Source: Clarireedia homoeocarpa
Lineage: Eukaryota; Ascomycota; Leotiomycetes; Helotiales; Rutstroemiaceae
Assembly: GCA_001465935.1 (NCBI GenBank)
Contig: LNKV01000023.1
Location: 496,001-560,000, forward strand
DNA: 64,000 nucleotides
Reading direction: 5' to 3'
A program made the position numbers and the translations under genes. Positions 10,924 through 22,820 of this stretch are shown piece after piece; within the stretch, counting starts at the first letter, position 1, and each line of letters begins with the position of its first letter. The notes beneath the pieces were generated by a model that saw nothing but the letters and a program-made list of their open reading frames with translations, did no database searches and was not told the origin of the DNA.

Positions 10924-12236
10924 ACAGACATAAGTTTATCTACATTGGGCGTTACTCGGATGTCATATCTACCAACCTTCTTTTTGTTCGAGTGTGCGGG
11001 CAATCATGTAAATAACACCCACAGAAATTAGAATGTGGTTAGACCCAATCTACTCTTCAGGATTTCTGTTCTCAAAAAAAGGTGAGTATAACATGCGGGT
11101 ATCGACGGCTAGGATTTACTCGGTCAGCTGTTCACAAGAGCGCTCAATTTCCACTTCTTTCCCTTCGTCTTTAACATGTCTCTTAGAAGAATGGATGGGA
11201 GGAGTCTTTGAAAAAAAGTGAATTCACAAATTGAAAGTCAGCGATGATATAGAAATGGGTGGGCGTATATGATGGTACGAGAAAAGGAATGAACGATTCA
11301 ATGAATGAATGGATCCTAATGCTTCATATAATATTCCCGGTGTTTGTTCTATATTTCTTGAGAGCATTGAATTAAATACCCGATAATAATCAACTTCCAA
11401 GAATGAACCTCAAAATTTCGAAGTTGTTGCGAATGAATTCGTCTAGGTAGAGTGGAGAGGGGTTTGATAATTTCTTACGTCCTCTCTCATGGTATACGCA
11501 CAGAGCCGTAAATGAGACAGCATGGATGTTCCGAAGCTCTAGATTGATTGATTACATGCATGCATGCATACTACAAAGTAGCACTGGAACGTTTCATCGA
11601 CGACATGGCATGGCGATTGAAGTCGTGGAATCGAAACTCGTCGTCTCGTTGACTGAAATCTTCTCGCCAATTAGCGCTATAAATATGGAGAAGGATCTAT
11701 CTGGTGATGTAGGTTGCGGGGGAACCGGAGGATACGGTAGTCGTGCGGAGAGAGCGCAGTTGATGAAACAGTTGGATGGATGTGCTGAAGCAAGGTCCGG
11801 TTACATACTCTGGAGAAGTTTATTGGGGTGCGGAGGTTGGGTGGATTGTCTTGTCTCTTTCTTTAACTTACTCCTTTTGTATTGCTGGATCGACGCTGAT
11901 GAGTGAGAAGTTCTCTGTATGCATCGGAAACGGAGGATAGAGTCGAGGCGGATACCAAGGGAAATGGTGTCGGGGTAGGAGATGCAGATGACGACAAGAA
12001 GCAGGAGACTAGGGCCGAGCAGACCGAGTCAGATTTCCGGCTAGAATTTTGTCGCAGATTTAGGTTTCAGAAGACCACCGCATGGCAATGACATCATGGC
12101 TTCTCTGACTGTGTTGTCCATCCATATCACCAAGTCGTGGATTTTTTCCGCATCTCCTCTTGTATAATGGAGGCTATCGCAGAGAGTCTCCGAGTACTAC
12201 GGCGATCAAAACCCCTTCTATGTATCTGTAATACAT
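10924..12236. other. intergenic, convergent gene ends (Arb1 / Asa1)
   Basis: About 1.3 kb between two 3' ends. ORFs at 11526-11906 and 11903-12091 (plus) are unsupported: no domain, no conserved motif. A TGCATGCATGCAT palindrome occurs near 11557. I see nothing else convincing. Confidence 0.5.
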
Positions 12237-13632
12237 TTAATAAATATCCCACAAACTGACCTTCCCATCTTTGCTTCCCGCCACCACCCAATGCGTTTCT
12301 CTCGCCTTTCTCAATCTCTCCCCTTTAACATCCACACCTCCCAGTTTCCTTGTGAGCTCTTTTCCTTTTCCATCTTTCCTCTCGCTCGAGCCAGCCTCCT
12401 CAGCTTCATTCTCAGATAGAGCTGCAAATCCAACAGCATAACACCCCTCCTTATGCCACTTCAGAACCGCCACTTCCCTCATCTTCTTGCATCCGTAGAC
12501 ACGTACTCTACCGTCCCATCCAGCCGTGGCACAAATCTTTCCATCACTACGAATACGCAGACTCTGTTGGCCGGAATGAGCTGTTTTGAGGATTTGTGGT
12601 TCTGTTGCTTCAGAGGTCTGAGACTTGGACGAGGACGAAAATGAAAAAGACGATGGAATGAGATATTTAACAATCCGATCATCAGCTGAACTGGTAATGA
12701 AGAACCCAGGTTTGGAGGAAGGGTCGATAGCAAGGGAGAGAATAGGTTGGGTATGAGATTTGGAGATCAAAATGGGACTCCATGATTGTGTTTCTGGTGA
12801 TAGAGTATATGCGCATGCGTGGCCATCCTCGTAGCCTGCAAGGACGCTGAGAGATTTCAATACTGGGTGTGTGAAGAGTGAGAGACACATTACCATGCCT
12901 GGTTTGAGGTGAGATGGGGAAAGGATGTTATGGATACGGTGTTGAGAGGGGAGGTGGAATATGTCAATCTAATGTTGCTATTAGTATGTAGTAATCTTTC
13001 TATTGGAGACTATGGTAAGGGGAAAGGGAAAGATAACACACGGATTCAGAAGTCAGCGTATTCGGGACGGCGATCAGAAGTTCGTCTTTTGCCTCAGCTC
13101 CATCAGGTACGTTCTCTCGTGGAATCACATAACTAGTGAATGAGCAGAAATTCATCGTATTGACTTCCAATATATGGAGAATCCACGGCTTTTTCCTTTC
13201 ATCTTGACCAGCGGGTACTTCATCAATGGGCAAGATCGTACTCATGCCTTCTTCGTCGGAGAGTCCTAGTTTCCATACCACGAGCTTGTTGTCCTTTCCA
13301 TGTCTATTTCGATCAGCATTTATTCCAATCTCACCACGACCTCATTCCTCCTCTTCCTTTTCCTCGTCTCTCCACCTCAAATGTGCAAATCGCAAATAGA
13401 CTCACGTGATAACACCTTCCTCCCCCCAAACGCCCATCCCAAGCACACTGCAGCCCGGCTCATGAGCCCTCCAAACCGCAACCGCTCTCCTCGTTTCAGT
13501 ACTCCACATCGCGATCCACCCATCCGCATCGCCAGTCAGGAGACGCGTATTGTTGCGGAGGAAGGCCGTCGCATGAATAGGATGGGAATGGCCGCGCAGG
13601 ATGTATGATGGTTGGGGAGGAGCGTCGGACAT
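12237..13632 (-). CDS. asa1: ASTRA-associated WD-repeat protein Asa1
   Basis: Three exons (13406-13632, 13042-13303, 12237-12968), product 406 aa. The N-terminus PSYILRGHSHPIHATAFL starts a WD40 propeller, with WIAMWSTETRRAVAVWRAHE as blade 1. Splicing at the first intron gives THGKDNKLVVWKLGL, the block typical of Asa1. Middle residues CSFTSYVIPRE and LIAVPNTLTSES precede IDIFHLPSQHRIHN. The end holds GYEDGHACAYTL, TAGWDGRVRVYGCKKMREVA and VAGSKDGKVSLWDIY. In yeast Asa1 belongs to ASTRA/TTT-linked complexes that help mature PIKK kinases and chromatin remodelers. A low-complexity serine insert sits in the penultimate part. All phases close. Confidence 0.88.
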
Positions 13633-14538
13633 GTTTTGGAAGTGTCAATCTCTGATACAAGCTAGATTTGGTGATCATAGAATGAATGGAAGTGTATGGT
13701 GATGGGGCGGAGTAAAACTTCTTTGGTGTGCATCAAGCAGTGACTTGTAGTTGGAATTCTCTCCGCGAATATTGGGGTCAAAAAAATTTCAATCACGGCA
13801 AATGAAGAACATATCCATCGTTTTCATGATCATGATTTCAAATCTATCGGCTCATATGTGTTCCATGATGATTTGAGCATCGCACGAGTATAGTCAAACT
13901 TGTTGAGAATTGATGTTTGTCAAAAAATTGAGCCTTCTCACGTCTTGAATAGACACGGCATTGCTCGCTTGATCATCAGCTAGTGCCAAGAATAAATAGC
14001 ACACATCTTGAGATAATTATCTTCAACGGGCAAATGTCAAACCGCGAACATATCAAGAAGTATGTTTGAACCAGTTGGTATGTATACTAGAAACCAGGGT
14101 TCGATAATTCCAGAGTCTCTAGCAATCACGAAGGCTTAGAGTTGTAGATGCTCTTTTTACATGAAATTTCGTGAGACTTGATTCATACTTAGTGTACCGC
14201 AAACACTTCTCATCCTCTCGGGCTTTCTTCATAATAGTACAGACCAAATGTGAGACCCGTCCTCTCCAGAACTCCCGATCTTTTGTCTCCAAACATGCCA
14301 AACATCCATCCCATCCAATCTTCAATAATTATGCACTTCTTCCAAACGCCGTAGATTTACAGGCCGTAAGCTGATCTTGTACATCATAAGATACAAGTTG
14401 ATATCTCTCAAGTTGATATTCGTTCGACCTGGTTCCCATTCCAAGCCACCATTTCCGAACTTTTCCTAACCCAATAGATTCGTTGAAAATAAAGTATGGA
14501 CAAAAAGTAACCTGCTGTGTTCCATCATAAGGTGGAAT
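13633..14538. other. intergenic between Asa1 start and Zn2Cys6 gene end
   Basis: The Asa1 promoter lies here. ORFs near 14119-14374 overlap on both strands without coding features. A direct repeat CAAGTTGATAT occurs near 14395-14419. Nothing else was recognised. Confidence 0.5.
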
Positions 14539-16876
14539 TTAAAGATAAGTGTGCGTATATTGGTTAGTCGTATTTGGTGGCTGGTAATATTGTTGATACG
14601 GGTGATTCGGCAAAGAAAAGTCTGCCGTTTTCAAAAGGGGGTTTAAGATCCCACTTGGCATCATAGGACGGGATGGTTGAGGTGGTGGCGGCGGCGGTGG
14701 AATACTCGAAGGAGGAGCTGAGGCTTGTGTCGTGGGGGGGAAGAATTGGGATAGGGAGCTCGCCTGTGACATCATCTGTTGTTGCTGTGCCGCTTCATCT
14801 GGCCATCCCCATTTCTCTTTGAGCTCCTTGTTCAGGAAGCCGACTTTCCACCCAGTCTCTTTGCGAATCTTTTCAAAAATATCCAGAACCTCTTCTTGTT
14901 CCCTGCGTACCACAAGACACTCCGCTGCGATAGCCAAAGAGCGAAGCGCCACACTAGCCACGCCCCGATCCTTGACATGTGCTACAATGCCACATATTGA
15001 GTGAGCGTGGCTTTGCTGCATTTCATGCATTTCCTCTGTATTTGACCCCACAAGAGGATTGATTTGTGGGAGAAGACACATCGCAGTGTGGTAGAACAGT
15101 CTTCCAACGATGGTGACACGTTTAATAAGCCTGCGATTGGTTAGTGTGATTCTTCGTACATCCCGATTTGGCAAATAACACTCACCAGACTTCCGGGAAG
15201 GAGGATTTTGAAGTGGCTTGTGACGGATGCAAGTAAGCCATCGGGTGCATAGTCCGAGGTATACTACTATTCCAGCTGTCACAGAGACTTTTCAGCCGTT
15301 GCCACTCTGCATACCTAGTCTGCAATCGAATTTGTTCATCGTGGGGGGAGGCTTCTTGGAATCGTGGAATCGATGCTCTGAAGTTTGCGATCTTGCCAAC
15401 AATGTATAGCATACGATGAACCCAGACTTCCTCGCGCCCAATTCCCAATTCACGGGAGAAATCCATGTCGACACCCCACTGATCGGGTTCCCAGGCAATC
15501 TGCCAATTGAAATGAAGACAGCTGAGTAGCTCCATACCAACATTGAGCCAGAAACACGCGGCACCTACACCTGTACTTCGAGCATTCCACCCACACTCCT
15601 TAATCAACGCTCGTGCTCCAGCTATGTGATTCATTCGTTGCATTGCTCTTTCGGACATGATCTCGTAAACGTTAAGAATGACAGCTGTAGTTGCACAGAT
15701 CACAGTGTCTCTATCGGGATTTTGCAGGGATCTCAGTAGCTGGGTTGTCGCAGTATCGTAGTAATATAGTGCTTTATCCTCATGATAGATAGGATTGACA
15801 AGGGTCAGATGTCTCGCTCCGCATGCCAGAAAGGCATTTAGAAGCATAGGTTCTCCTAATGAATGAAAGGGTAGAATCCTTGAAAAATGCTTCATTGGAT
15901 CCATGCTATCCATCCATAATCCTACCTCCTCCACAAAAACCTGCATGAATAAAACTTCCTCGGGGGTGCTAAGATAGTCGCGGGATTCGCTCGGAGGAGT
16001 TAAAGTTTGTTCGGGGTTGCTGTATGATGTCTGCGCAGTCAAATATGAGCCCTCACTACCAGCGTGAGAATGATGTCGACTTGTGTGTCGTGAGTGTGCC
16101 ATTTCCTGCTTCATTCCTAGATTGTTTTCCATATAGGGGCCGTTAGACTGTATTGGCGGTAGAGCATTCTCCGCTGCGCTTGAATCAACCGCAATCGGTC
16201 GAAGAGGGTATTCAGCAGTTGGCTCACGAGGAGGGGTAATTGTCTGTTCCGTTCGAGCGTAAAGTTTCAAGCCGCCCTTGTATTCAGAAGCAATATCTCG
16301 GGATTCGTCCTGAAATTTAACTATATTCGATTAGATAACAGCCACAGTTAAATGATACCATGTTCGCGCACCTGCCCAGTCTGCCGTTGGTGGAATCATC
16401 GGTGGTGATTTGATCTGAGTGTCGATGAAATTAAGCCGCACGCCTCTTTTACATATCCTGCTAGATTTCCTGCAATTCTGGCAATCGGGAACCCCTTCGT
16501 CGCATTTTAGATGTCGCTCTCTGCACGTCAAACAGCCAGTCCGTACTCGTTTGGCTTTGCTCGCGGCGGCCACTGAAGCCTCCGCAGTGGTAGCGGAAGA
16601 AGCATCATTGGCGGGCATCTGATTGATTATCGTCTCTCGAACCTTGATCTGCCTCGGCTTCCCATCAATTTTTTGGCGTTTCGTTGGTCGAGGGCTATTG
16701 TCGCTGATGTTGTAGTTTGGAGAACTGAACGGGTGGTCACTGATCAAGGTCAGATCCGATACGGTGCTGACAGAAGCCGAGTATAATGGGGAGGGATTTG
16801 ACGGTAAGTGGTAATGGTATTGGTGGTAGTCGAAATCAAAGCCGGGCGCAAGGTATGGCTGATTGTATGTCGCCAC
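14539..16876 (-). CDS. Zn2Cys6 fungal transcription factor
   Basis: Three exons (16372-16876, 15186-16320, 14539-15130), 743 aa. The binuclear zinc cluster is GCLTCRERHLKCDEGVPDC followed by QNCRKSSRICKRG, spacing CX2CX6CX6CX2CX6C at about residues 115-142, preceded by basic SKAKRVR and a possible nuclear signal RPTKRQK. Intron 1 was closed at an ATATAG acceptor to yield VKFQDESRDIASEYKGGL. A long C-terminal region resembles the fungal-specific factor domain (GLWMDSMDPMKHFSRILPF, FLACGARHLTLVNP, AGARALIKECGW). The tail is proline/glutamine-rich (IPPPPPPPQPSRP). The cluster and RGVRLNFIDT continuation recall the OefC type of developmental regulators in Aspergillus, but I am not certain of that assignment. 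It presumably binds CGG-type sites in the nucleus, with unknown targets. Confidence 0.88.
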
Positions 16877-17062
16877 GATTGTAGAAGTTGCGAATCTTCG
16901 CAGAAGATTCTTCGTTGATATCGCTGATGGCTCACTAACATTGGCTAATTAGAAGACACTGCCACGGTAGGAGGTGACGGTGGTGGTGACGATGACGACA
17001 AATTTGAAGGATTGGATAATGATGCAGAATGGCAATTACTGTAGAATGCTAGAAAAATAGCT

Positions 17063-17097
17063 AGGTAGGCAGGTAGGCAGGTAGGCAGGTAGGCAGG
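17063..17097. repeat. (GGTAGGCA)n tandem, about 4 copies
   Basis: An 8-bp unit repeated head to tail in the upstream region of the Zn2Cys6 gene. It is non-coding. Confidence 0.85.
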
Positions 17098-18684
17098 GTT
17101 AGAATAGAGTACTGCTGCATGCACTTGTGAAGGGCTGGACAAGTGGGCGGAAGAGTAAGTCTCCGGCTTCGAAAGTTTCAAAACTGTTTTTGTGGCCAGT
17201 AAGGTCAGAAAGAGATATGGTGATGATGTGTCTGATCTTTATGTATGCAACACACGGGGCATTGTAAGAGCGTTCATCTAATGTTGCCCTCTTTCACAGA
17301 GAGAAGTTTCTGCAGTCGTTGACAAGAATGTTCGCCAGATGATGTATGTTGCCGTAAGTACTGAAGTAGTAGTGAGGCGTGGATAGATTCCCGGGAAGGA
17401 AGAAAATTGATAGTAGATAAAGTATAAGGTTACCCTAGACCTAGGCATAAAGTAGCCATCCAGTCGAACTAGGGGTTCGAGGGGTTCAAAAAGGCGAGAC
17501 TTTTGGGTGTCGCTTGCGGACTTTCTTGGAAGTGACGAATGACTGAACGCCGATCAAACACTGCCAGAATCGGATCGAGTTTCAATAATTAACTTGGAGA
17601 TTTGGCTGGCACCTTTACGAAGGACTCCACCAAGGGAGGGAGGGCAAGGAGGGGCAGGAGAGCGAGCACGACGAGGATGGTAAGCAAGACGATGGACAGG
17701 ATAGAACCCGACGGGATCACGGATGAATGGCAAGCCAACTCAGATTCCCGGCAAGATTCGCTCTCCTGTTCTTCCTCTTATTCTCTTGGAGATATCCCCC
17801 GGCTCGCGACCTTCATACGCACGCATCTGGGCGAGTAGATTTGGCAGACGAGCGTCTACCCTAGTCGGTGAGTTCCCAAAGGTTGAGATAGGTCGGTTGC
17901 ATTTCTTGCTTCTGTCAGGGATGCAGCAGATTCAATATCCACTGGGCACCCAGCATTGTCTCCCAAGAAAAAGTTATTAATTGATTCTTGCAGATTCTCC
18001 CTGGCAAACCGATGTTGTGTAACACGTTCTTCCTTCCCAGTGCCCACGAAATGGAGCAGCTGAAAAGGGTGCTATTTAGGTTGCTATCGAGCTTGCTATC
18101 TACTATGCACCCTTCTATTTGGGGCAATTTTGAAGATCTAGAACCATCATGACTTGGGAAAATCGCGAGGATTAGTCGCTAAAAGGTCCCCGCCACTAGA
18201 CACAATGCAGCATGGGCGTTGTCCTATCTGCATGGCTAAATGCCTCCATTGTCTATTGTAACATGGGGATGGAGCAGAACTGGGAAATGCTTCTCATCTG
18301 CATCATATGCGATCAGAGGCGTTTTGCATTGGGTCTAGTTGTTGTCTAGGGGCTGCATCTAATCGAACGCCCACCTTCTTCTTGGAGGAAGGTAGGTACG
18401 AATTCTTTGGAAACAATAACAACGAAGCTGGCTTTATATCGATTTTTCCTTCAAGGCACAAATGGCAAAGTGCTCTGCGTACGGGGTACAAGAAGATGCT
18501 GCTCCAACTCCCCTCTAGAAGCGACAGACGTGGTACGAACAATTCCACCGGTAGTGAGCTATTTTGATATGTCAGATCTTTATCGATACCCATATATATA
18601 TATATATATGCCTTGTGTAGATAAACCGCATCTCGGGACGGGATCGACTTGCAGCCAAATGGGAAATGGGAAAGGGTGAAGGGT

Positions 18685-18719
18685 AAATGGCAAATGGCAA
18701 ATGGCAAATGGCAAATGGT
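18685..18719. repeat. (GGCAAAT)n tandem, about 5 copies
   Basis: A 7-bp unit repeated in a purine-rich stretch just left of the 22-bp minisatellite. It is non-coding. Confidence 0.8.
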
Positions 18720-18927
18720 ACATGGTAAATGCCCTTTGCAGCTCGGCCCGGTCAAAAATGCTTCGTATCCCTGGAGATGTTCCTTTTCTTGGAAACAGCT
18801 GCACATCACCAAGAGGGTTGTCGCACTTCCAGATCTACACTCAAAGCGGGCCCGGATCTGACACTTCTCTATCATGGCGATTGGATAAATTTGGATCACA
18901 CGGGAGGGGAGAGACAGTATGACATCT

Positions 18928-19095
18928 ATTCTTCAATTCAGTCGACTCGATTCTTCAATTCAATCGACTCGATTCACCAATTCAATCGACTCGATTCTTC
19001 AATTCAATCGACTCGATTCACCAATTCAATCGACTCGATTCTTCAATTCAATCGACTCGATTCACCAATTCAATCGACTCTATTCACCAATGCAA
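18928..19095. repeat. 22-bp minisatellite with two alternating variants
   Basis: Seven full copies and a decaying eighth of a 22-bp unit ending ATCGACTCG. Units alternate between ATTCTTCAATTCAATC and ATTCACCAATTCAATC beginnings, so the higher-order period is 44 bp. It contains no inverted-repeat spacer structure and lies in gene-poor DNA. Confidence 0.92.
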
Positions 19096-21359
19096 ATCAA
19101 CATTAAGCGCTGCTTACGCTATCAGATATGTCCTACAATTCAATCTTATGGTGTTTATATACTTGAATGTATAATTGGAATACCAAGAATCGGCTTCCAT
19201 ATCACTGAAGCTCACTCGGCGATAAAATGACTGCATATGAGTTCGACCATCAACAAGGACTAGGTCTCCAGCAATTCAACGGCGGGGCCGCTGATCTGGC
19301 CTTAACGAGCTTCGGCCTACGGTAAGATTTCTGCCGGCATCTAGTTCTGTGTACCAGCTCAAGCCGCATCTCATTTTTAACAACAATATCGTCAAAAATA
19401 TATCTCAACTGCAGAGGAGGCAATCCTCGATGACTACTTCAGGGTCGAGGAGGCTCTTTCCATCTTGCTCGAACATACCATGAACGGTGTTGCAGCATTC
19501 CACAATTAACGTTCACGGCTGTTGCATGCTGAGCGCGACGGGATGATGCATTTGCAATTGGATTGGCTGTCCATTTTTGGAATCGTACTGGGCGTGGAAA
19601 CGATGGGCAACCGCATCACTGCATCAACATCAACGGTGTAGAGGTTATGAATAGATTCACAAACCAAGTGGTAAATCTCCGATTCTACAAGTCAGACCCG
19701 TTAACCTGCACCTGCCATTTGACGTCGCTTCGACCAACCATAGCATCAGCGGTGGAATCTCTATTTCTAACCTGTTATGCCTCTGTCTAAGATTAGCATC
19801 CCGGCCACATGTGCCAGATATGGGTGAAGGGGCATAGTTATCTACACTCTCTTATGTGCATCGTTCATCTTTGTGGGAAGGACTCATGGCATATCCATAA
19901 ACCGAAGTCGAACTCTGGGTCTACTCTACTCTATCATCGATCAATTCAGACCATAGCTTGATAAGCATCAACCTTTGAGACGTAAGTTTTCCGAGATATA
20001 AAGTGCGCCTAAGTATTTACTGAACACGTATGATTGATAATTCAAGTCGTCGTCGGTCATCACTCGACTTATGAAATGGCTAAGAACCATGAACTCTGAG
20101 CCACCCTTCCCATACACGGGAATGAGAGCTTTGTGTATATATCAGTCATCGCAGTTATATAAATTGGGGCTGATGTATTACTTTTTGAGTGAGAAGGGGA
20201 GCTCAAGGAGTGCACGGAAAAAGATATTGAGAGCAATCCCTTCTAGCTAACTTCCAACAGAAGACTGAGAGAACTCCCAGATGCTGATCCGTAACAACAA
20301 TTATTCCCGAAGCTAGAATGAGGTCGGCGCAATACTATACTCAGACTTCCGCACTCGCGCCGGACATAATCATATCGACGCGATTATACCCAATTACCTG
20401 AAGGTCGTTGATATCATCTCCCATACCTCCACCAGATGTGTCATCCTTGCCATCGAGCAATTACTTTGTCATAAAGATGACACATAAAAATCCCAAACAT
20501 GGCTTTTGAACTCAGGCAATGGTTCCCCACAAGGCACAATCACCCATCGGTATATGTCATACATTATCCACCATGAACCACCCCTCACAAAGCCTCGTAA
20601 ACTCCTCCACACGCCAGCCAATCGTCCCTTGAAGCTTGCGAAGTACTTAAGTCACATGTCCTAGGCTCTATCATGCACGAAGTACGTGCAGGATTCAGCC
20701 TAGAGCTTAATTGCAAGGGTTCTGGAATTTAAGGTGCCGGGCTGCGTTTGACGACAATACACAAACGGAAATTAACTTGCGGGAAGGAAGAGGATTTGTC
20801 AATAAATAACGTTAAGAGCAAAGAATAATAGATGTATTTGGAATCTGGAGTTTATTGCCTTTATCGCGAAATACCTGAACGACTCCAATCACTTGAGGAC
20901 AGTTGGGAGTTGTTGTTAGGAAGACAGTGATGAAAAAAAAAAAGTGCTGGCCCACCTAAAAGCACTACACAATGAAATAACGTAGCATAGCCACACGCTT
21001 CCGAACTCATCTGTCTACGAAGCAAGTAATGACTGGCGCAACATCCTTAAGGAATTGTATATTGTATGTCGCAGCACCCACACAGTACGGAAGGATACGG
21101 AAAGGTGAAGGAGGCTGAGGGTGTTTTCTGTACGTACACCGCTTGTACTTGAAAAGTACATATGAATATAAGCACTGGTTGGCCCTCTAATTGTGTCCAT
21201 TTATTTTATTTTGTTGCGTGGCTGTTCTTCTCTACGGTGATTGCGACGATTGATATCTGATAATATATAACCACTAAGACTCCACGACGGGCATTGCGCT
21301 GCTCCCTGCCCTTGCTATACTCCACTGCAACACAACCAACATCTGCTGGCCACACAAAA

Positions 21360-21812
21360 ATGCCTTCTCCAACGCCCATCAAAGTCATCTTCACGCTCCT
21401 CTGCATCATCTCCCGCGTCATCGCCAACCCCATCGACATCCACAACCCACAACTCCTCCCCCGCATCATCACAGCAGACGACTCCAGTTCAGACTCGCAC
21501 TCTCCCAAATTCGACATCATCTTGCACGTAGCAATAGCCATCTGCATCTTCCTCGTCGTGGCGGGGATACTCGCGTGGTTACAGCGCGCGCGAAAACGGC
21601 GCGCGAGGCAACAAACACGCCTAACGCCTTCTGTGAAACAGTTTGCGTATAAGCCACCGCCGTATACAGGTGTGGCGCGTACGATGAATAGGACGGATGA
21701 ATATGTGCCATTGCCGCCGTATGAGGCGCAACCGGCGAGGGGGCATACGGTTCTGCAGGGTGGGGTTGCAGAACCGGCGCCGGCGCATTTGGTGGGGGAT
21801 GCGGTGCGGTAG
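21360..21812 (+). CDS. small single-pass membrane protein with PY motifs (candidate ubiquitin-ligase adaptor)
   Basis: Single exon, 150 aa from the ATG at 21360. An upstream in-frame ATG at 21294 would hide the signal peptide. Residues 1-22 (IKVIFTLLCIISRVIA) look like a signal peptide. A short Ser/Asp-rich lumenal or external segment follows, then one membrane helix at about 53-75 (ILHVAIAICIFLVVAGILAW) and a strongly basic stop-transfer RARKRRARQQTR. The inferred cytosolic tail has PPPY (about 99-102) and LPPY (about 118-121) motifs. This architecture resembles yeast Rcr1/Rcr2-type proteins that bring Rsp5 to membrane cargo. That role is inferred from layout, not sequence identity. It is convergent with Pop4 (306-bp gap). 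Confidence 0.72.
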   Translation: MPSPTPIKVIFTLLCIISRVIANPIDIHNPQLLPRIITADDSSSDSHSPKFDIILHVAIAICIFLVVAGILAWLQRARKRRARQQTRLTPSVKQFAYKPPPYTGVARTMNRTDEYVPLPPYEAQPARGHTVLQGGVAEPAPAHLVGDAVR

Positions 21813-22118
21813 GGAGGGTTGAGATTGTGAGATGTTTGGCGCGGGATATAATGTATATTGTTTTTCGATGAGTCGCTTTGGTTTGGAATAAGGCGTTGGC
21901 TGCTTGGAATGATACCTGGCTGGGAGGGCAAAACGTTTTGGCATCTGAGGTCGTTACATGAGTTTTCGATTTTGGTCGGCGTGAAAGCGACTGAGTGTAG
22001 CGGCAAGGCTATCCAGGCTGCGCGAGCCGTCGATGATGGGTATATTGGTGGGCAGGATATCGATAATTTCCTGCATGTAGATTTCCCTCGCTTGTATATA
22101 TTCTATATATATACATCT

Positions 22119-22820
22119 TCATACATAAGGCAAGAAATGCTGTTTGAATTTCTTATTCGCCCTGTCTGCTGCCCTGTACCTGAATTGGTCGCCATGTAGC
22201 TCGAATACCAGTTCCTTCACATTCTGGACATCGTTTTTGCAGAGAGCATCGGCTGTAGCGGTCGTCTTTATCGGTATTGTAAACTTGAAGATTGTATGTT
22301 CTTTAGGAATAACCTTCAACGCATTATTCTTCGTGATAATCTCAAAAACCCCCCTCGAATCTTTTATCACAATACCCTTCACGCCCACCCTACTCACACA
22401 TCTACTCCTCACAACCTCTAGTTCTGCTCCATGATAATCTGCACTACATAGTTTCGCGGCCGCAGATCCAGTAACAGGCATGCAATTTTCCCCGCCCAGC
22501 ACCTCGGAAATGTATGCTACCCACATCTTGCGCAACGGCTCGTAGATACTGTATTTCTGCGCCGATTTAGGTACATCGTAGAGACATAACGAGCGCTTTT
22601 CCCGGGCAGACAATGGAGCGGGCTTCAGTTTCTTCTTCCGGAGAGCGAGCTTGCGTTCTCGTGCAAGACGTCGGGTTTGTTGCTCGTTGTTTGGCTCGGT
22701 GGGCTTGAGATGTAGTGGGCGCTGCTTGATTTTCTCGGTGTAGATGCGATTGGTCGTGTCGGGGGAATGCGCGCGCGATAGGAGTGTTGTCGCTATGCTT
22801 GCATCTTTGGATGAACTCAT
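22119..22820 (-). CDS. pop4: RNase P/RNase MRP protein subunit Pop4 (Rpp29)
   Basis: Single exon, 233 aa. A basic N-terminal segment (QQTRRLARERKLALRKKKLK) precedes KSAQKYSIYEPLRKMWVAYI, then the UPF0086/Rpp29 Sm-like barrel: ADYHGAELEVVRSRCVSRVG, KGIVIKDSRGVFEIITK and VIPKEHTIFKFTI. It ends ELHGDQFRYRAADRANKKFK. This protein contacts the catalytic RNA of RNase P (tRNA 5' maturation) and RNase MRP (rRNA processing) in the nucleus and nucleolus. The length is normal for fungi. Its 349-bp divergent neighbour is the GNPAT-type gene. No introns are needed. Confidence 0.93.
   Translation of the reverse strand: MSSSKDASIATTLLSRAHSPDTTNRIYTEKIKQRPLHLKPTEPNNEQQTRRLARERKLALRKKKLKPAPLSAREKRSLCLYDVPKSAQKYSIYEPLRKMWVAYISEVLGGENCMPVTGSAAAKLCSADYHGAELEVVRSRCVSRVGVKGIVIKDSRGVFEIITKNNALKVIPKEHTIFKFTIPIKTTATADALCKNDVQNVKELVFELHGDQFRYRAADRANKKFKQHFLPYV

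Larger units (their letters stand above)
16877..21359. other. 4.5-kb gene-poor region
   Basis: No complete gene is supported. The left end must carry the Zn2Cys6 promoter, with a GGTAGGCA tandem. Longer ORFs, such as 18303-18899 on the minus strand, run through simple repeats and are not credible. A short ATG ORF at 19227 with a possible donor, followed by an open stretch near 19413-19510, looks coding-like but does not splice in frame. A 22-bp minisatellite lies at 18928-19095. Short AT microsatellite TATATATATATATA occurs near 18595. Confidence 0.5.

Noticed and set aside
11526..12091. Plus-strand ORFs of 126 and 62 codons after Arb1
   Set aside because: No conserved motif or splice support; composition like spacer.
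18303..18899. 198-codon minus-strand ORF
   Set aside because: Runs through AT and 7-bp simple repeats, giving repetitive CHLPFAI peptides; no real protein features.
18928..19095. CRISPR-like array
   Set aside because: Direct tandem units without spacers, in a eukaryotic genome.
18919..19230. ORF through the 22-bp repeats
   Set aside because: Open only because the repeat unit lacks stops; the peptide is a pure repeat of QFNRLDS-like units.
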